From Ga0077527 sp964486865 (lineage in GTDB: Bacteria; Pseudomonadota; Gammaproteobacteria; Burkholderiales; SG8-41), in NCBI GenBank assembly GCA_964486865.1, contig CAZAOZ010000008.1:13743-77742 (forward strand): a stretch of DNA of 64,000 nucleotides. Reading direction: 5' to 3'. Shown here piece by piece: positions 60,940 to 64,000 of this stretch. Under the pieces are notes generated by a model, which made no database searches, was not told the DNA's origin, and saw nothing but the letters and a program-made list of their open reading frames with translations. How positions within the stretch are numbered: position 1 is the stretch's first letter; each line of letters opens with the position of its first letter. The translations under genes were made by a program, and so were the position numbers.

Positions 60940-63816
60940 GAATTTCCCGGCGACATACGCCTGCCACAACCGGCGCACATGATTGGTGCCCGGTGCCGCC
61001 GGCAGCGGCGCAAACTGCGGCGAAGTTTCCGCGGGTTCGCCGGCATCCGCTTTGCTGATGCGCACGCGCACGTCGTACCACCCCGCCTGCCCGGTTACCG
61101 GATCCGAATTGGACATGCGCGTGCCGTTTGCCATCTTCAATTCCTCGGCAATCACATGATTCAGCAAGAACCCCTGCCTCGCTTCATTGGCGTCCGGTGA
61201 CAGATGCCACGCGCCCTGCGCCTTGCCGATCGCATTCCATGTCCATACCGTTCCCGGCTCCACCGCTTCGCTGTAGCGGCACTGACAGCGCACGCGCCCG
61301 TGCATGGACTCGACCCAGATCCAGTCGCCGTCGGCGATGCCTTGAGCGGACGCCGTTTTATTGTTTACAAACAACAGATTATGAGTGTGTATCTGGCGCA
61401 GCCAGGCGTTCTGCGAATCCCACGAGTGATACATCGCCATCGGCCGCTGAGTGATGGCCGACAGCGGATATTTCCCGGTATCAGTGACCTGGACTTCGAG
61501 CGGCGAATAATAAAATGGCAACGGATCGAAGTAGGTGACGATGCGCTGCTTCAGATGCTCCGGCGGGCGTTTCTTCGACGGACCTTTGCCCTGGGCTGCG
61601 AGGCGGAATTTCTGCAGCACTTCCGAGTAAATCTGGATGATGATCGGTTCAGCGTGGCGACGCAGCCGCGAACGCTGCGCCCATTCGTGATAACCCTGAT
61701 TCCAGTTGCGCATGAACTGGTAGGAGCGTGGCAACCGGTGCTGGAATACGCAATTGTTCTTCTCGTACATCTGCCATTGATTCGGATTGGGCTCACCCTG
61801 CATGAATTTCTCGCCGCCCTTGCCGCGCCAGCCTGCCAGAAATCCGATACCCGAACCGGGCTCGGTCTCGAAATTGGTGATGAAATCCGGGTAATTGCGG
61901 AACTTGCGTACGCCGCCCGCATGCACGAATGCCGGCAGCCCGAGCCGGCCGGCAAGCTCGATCAATACTTCCTGAAACGGCTTGCACTCGCCCTTGGGCG
62001 GCACCACCGGGATGCGCACCGAATCCACCGGCCCTTCGAACTCCGAAATCGGGCGATCCAGCATGGACATCACATCATGGCGCTCGAGGTAAGTCGTGTC
62101 GGGCAGCACCAGATCGGCAAACGCCGTCGTCTCCGACTGGAACGCATCGCATACGATGATGAACGGGATCTTGTATTCACCGTTCGCATCCTTGTCGTTC
62201 AGCATCTTGCGTACTTCGACCGTGTTCATGGTCGAATTCCATGCCATGTTGGCCATGAAAATCATCAGGGTGTCGATCGAATACGGATCACCACGCCAGG
62301 CGTTGGTAATGACGTTGTGCATCATGCCGTGCACCGCCAGCGGGTACTCCCACGAAAACGCCTTGTCGATGCGCACCGGCTGATTGGCCTCGTCGATGAA
62401 CAGATCGTCGGGCGCACCGGGCCAGCCCAGTGCGAGCCCGCCCAGCGGCGTATTCGGCTTGACGCCTTCCGGCCCCCTGGGTGTTTTCGCCAGCGGCGGA
62501 ATGCCGCGCGGAAACGGCGCCTTGTGGCGAAACCCGCCGGGACGGTCGATGGTCCCCAGCAGCGACATCAGGATCGCCAGCGTGCGTATGGTGTGAAAGC
62601 CGTTGGAGTGCGCCGCCAGACCGCGCATCGCATGAAACGCCACCGGATTGCCGGTGACTGACTGGTGCTCCACGCCCCAGGAATCGGTCCAGGCAATGGG
62701 CAGTTCGATTTTCTGGTCCCGCGCGGTAATGCCCATTTCATGCGCCAGGCGACGTATGGTCGCGACCGGAATACCGGTAATGGCCGACGCCCATTCCGGC
62801 GTGTATTCCTTGACCCGATCCATCAACAACTGGAAAGCAGGCTTCACCGGCGTGCCGTCCGCCAGCTTGAAGGTACCGAGCAGATGCGGATCGGCTTCCG
62901 GCAAATGCGACGTCACCGGGCTTTGGGTATGCCGATCCCACCACAGCTTGTGGCGCGGGTAGTCGGGATTCTCCTCGGTCTTGGTGCGGTCCAGCACCGG
63001 CATGCCGTGCTCGTCGGAGGCCTCATCCACATTGATCAGATAACCGGAATTGCTGTAGCGCGCCAGAAACTCCCGGTCGTAGAGCCCTGTATTCATGATC
63101 TCGTGGCACAGCGCGAGCAACAGCGCGCCATCGGTGCCGGGACGGATGGGTACCCATTCGTCGGCAATCGCCGAGTAACCGGTGCGTACCGGGTTCACTG
63201 AAATAAAACGTCCGCCGCTGCGCTTGAATTTGGAAATGGCGATTTTCAGCGGATTGGAATGATGGTCTTCGGCGGTGCCGATCATCACGAACAGCTTGGC
63301 CCGTTCGAGATCCGGCCCGCCGAACTCCCAGAAACTGCCGCCGATGGTGTAAATCATGCCCGCGGCCATATTCACCGAGCAGAAGCCGCCATGCGCCGCA
63401 TAGTTCGGCGTGCCGAACTGGCGCGCAAACATGCCGGTCAGCGCCTGCATCTGGTCGCGGCCGGTAAACAGCGCGAATTTTTTCGGGTCAGTCGCGCGGA
63501 TTTTGCGCAGACGCTCTTCCATGATGCCGAACGCCTCGTCCCAGCTGATAGCCTCGAATTCCCCGGCGCCGCGTTCGGCGCCGGCCTTGCGCCGGAGCGG
63601 CTGCGTCAGCCGTGCCGGCGAATACTGCTTCATGATGCCGGATGCGCCTTTGGCGCAGATCACGCCCTTGTTCAGCGGATGCTCCGGATTGCCCTCGATG
63701 TAGCGCACCTCGCCGTTTTTCAGATGCACGCGGATGCCGCAGCGGCAGGCGCACATGTAGCACGTGGTGTTCTTCGTTGCGGGGTGCTCGGCGGCGGCCT
63801 GCGCTGGCGCGATCAT
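60922..63816 (-). CDS. soeA: Molybdopterin catalytic subunit, SoeA-type sulfite dehydrogenase
   Basis: The 964-residue bis-MGD enzyme has an N-terminal 4Fe-4S motif (CYMCACRC and a later ICAKG) and no twin-arginine signal, so it acts in the cytoplasm. Segments such as NKGVICAKGASGIMKQYSPARL, FTGRDQMQAL and GTAEDHHSNPLK match my recollection of SoeA, the sulfite-oxidising subunit of SoeABC in purple sulfur bacteria. The gene order A-B-C with a DmsC-like anchor agrees. A related Dms/Psr-type reductase cannot be excluded. The C-terminus (VSGEQ) is encoded by a heptamer array. Confidence 0.85.
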   Translation of the reverse strand: MIAPAQAAAEHPATKNTTCYMCACRCGIRVHLKNGEVRYIEGNPEHPLNKGVICAKGASGIMKQYSPARLTQPLRRKAGAERGAGEFEAISWDEAFGIMEERLRKIRATDPKKFALFTGRDQMQALTGMFARQFGTPNYAAHGGFCSVNMAAGMIYTIGGSFWEFGGPDLERAKLFVMIGTAEDHHSNPLKIAISKFKRSGGRFISVNPVRTGYSAIADEWVPIRPGTDGALLLALCHEIMNTGLYDREFLARYSNSGYLINVDEASDEHGMPVLDRTKTEENPDYPRHKLWWDRHTQSPVTSHLPEADPHLLGTFKLADGTPVKPAFQLLMDRVKEYTPEWASAITGIPVATIRRLAHEMGITARDQKIELPIAWTDSWGVEHQSVTGNPVAFHAMRGLAAHSNGFHTIRTLAILMSLLGTIDRPGGFRHKAPFPRGIPPLAKTPRGPEGVKPNTPLGGLALGWPGAPDDLFIDEANQPVRIDKAFSWEYPLAVHGMMHNVITNAWRGDPYSIDTLMIFMANMAWNSTMNTVEVRKMLNDKDANGEYKIPFIIVCDAFQSETTAFADLVLPDTTYLERHDVMSMLDRPISEFEGPVDSVRIPVVPPKGECKPFQEVLIELAGRLGLPAFVHAGGVRKFRNYPDFITNFETEPGSGIGFLAGWRGKGGEKFMQGEPNPNQWQMYEKNNCVFQHRLPRSYQFMRNWNQGYHEWAQRSRLRRHAEPIIIQIYSEVLQKFRLAAQGKGPSKKRPPEHLKQRIVTYFDPLPFYYSPLEVQVTDTGKYPLSAITQRPMAMYHSWDSQNAWLRQIHTHNLLFVNNKTASAQGIADGDWIWVESMHGRVRCQCRYSEAVEPGTVWTWNAIGKAQGAWHLSPDANEARQGFLLNHVIAEELKMANGTRMSNSDPVTGQAGWYDVRVRISKADAGEPAETSPQFAPLPAAPGTNHVRRLWQAYVAGKFVSGEQ

Positions 63817-63900
63817 CGATTAACCAATGGATTCAATGGACTGCGCCGCATTGTAGGCGCATCCCCGCCGCCGCGGTTTTGAAAATACTTATGCCTTCAT

Positions 63901-63954
63901 TAGGGCCTGCTAACAATCATTTCATGAGTGCAAAATGATTATTAGCAGGCCCTA
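63901..63954. mobile_element. 54-bp palindrome related to the MITE-like element
   Basis: TAGGGCCTGCTAACAATCAT and its nearly exact complement (one substitution) flank the short core TTCATGAGTGCAA. Both arms and the core CATTTCATGAGTGC match the ends of the 268-bp element at 10840-11107, so this looks like two termini joined without an interior. It lies 85 bases upstream of soeA. Confidence 0.85.
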
Positions 63955-64000
63955 GGTGTGAGATTGCAAGACGTTATTTATTCGAGAAGCGGGCACGCTA

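Noticed and set aside
61204..62661. 485-codon plus-strand ORF opposite soeA
   Set aside because: Shadow of the soeA coding strand; no recognisable domain and no ribosome binding site.

Overview
The window looks like a chromosomal segment of a high-GC betaproteobacterium, probably Burkholderiales or a near relative. The clues are an ssrA tag reading ANDERYALAA, three Bug-type tricarboxylate-transport binding proteins, an EF-P with arginine 32 next to its rhamnosyltransferase gene, the order gyrA-serC-serA-pheA-hisC-tyrA-aroA-cmk-rpsA-ihfB-lapA-lapB, and genomically encoded CCA on every tRNA. Nothing looks like a prophage or plasmid. I found no rRNA, CRISPR array, integrase or transposase.

Layout. 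1-8.4 kb: rodZ-like start, pilW, rlmN, ndk, a TRAP-TAXI uptake pair, tilS and accA. 8.5-12.4 kb: an MFS permease, a nucleotide cyclase fused to an FHA domain, a MITE-like element, a NYN-LOTUS nuclease-like gene and a small membrane protein. 12.4-21 kb: an accessory catabolic block with a FlK-like thioesterase, LLM oxidoreductase, oxaloacetate decarboxylase, 3-hydroxyisobutyrate-dehydrogenase-like enzyme, amidohydrolase, dienelactone hydrolase and three orphan Bug receptors, plus tRNA-Arg. 21-29 kb: tRNA-Ser(GCU), lysC, queD, a porGAB 2-oxoacid:ferredoxin oxidoreductase operon with a GltD-like flavoprotein, and tRNA-Ser(UGA). 29-50 kb: a long minus-strand housekeeping run from gyrA through aromatic, serine and histidine synthesis, cmk, rpsA, ihfB, lapAB, pyrF, heptose synthesis and cysM to rlmD. 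50-57 kb: an OmpA-like protein, mtaD-ubiG-gph, tmRNA, rlmJ, efp-earP and cspA. 58-63.8 kb: a ketopantoate-reductase-like gene and a soeABC-type molybdoenzyme operon.

The most unusual content is non-coding. (1) Four intergenic inverted arrays of a 7-bp unit begin exactly at an upstream gene's stop codon. Almost every unit contains TAA or TGA, so the period of 7 places a stop in all three frames, and the opposing arm can fold back into a hairpin. (2) Both tRNA-Ser genes, but not tRNA-Arg, are preceded by tandem arrays (118 bp and 140 bp periods) whose units each carry the 5' part of that tRNA joined to a strongly structured spacer. (3) A 268-bp MITE-like element with nested perfect inverted repeats has a 54-bp minimal relative at the window end. 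(4) A 51-bp in-frame triplication extends the rlmN C-terminus and creates a 17-codon ORF overlapping the pilW start.

Start codons were moved inward from the longest ORF wherever a ribosome binding site and family N-terminus supported it (for example TRAP permease GTG 4849, porG GTG 28306, efp 55789, earP 56943). Family assignments rest on motifs read by eye; no database search was run.
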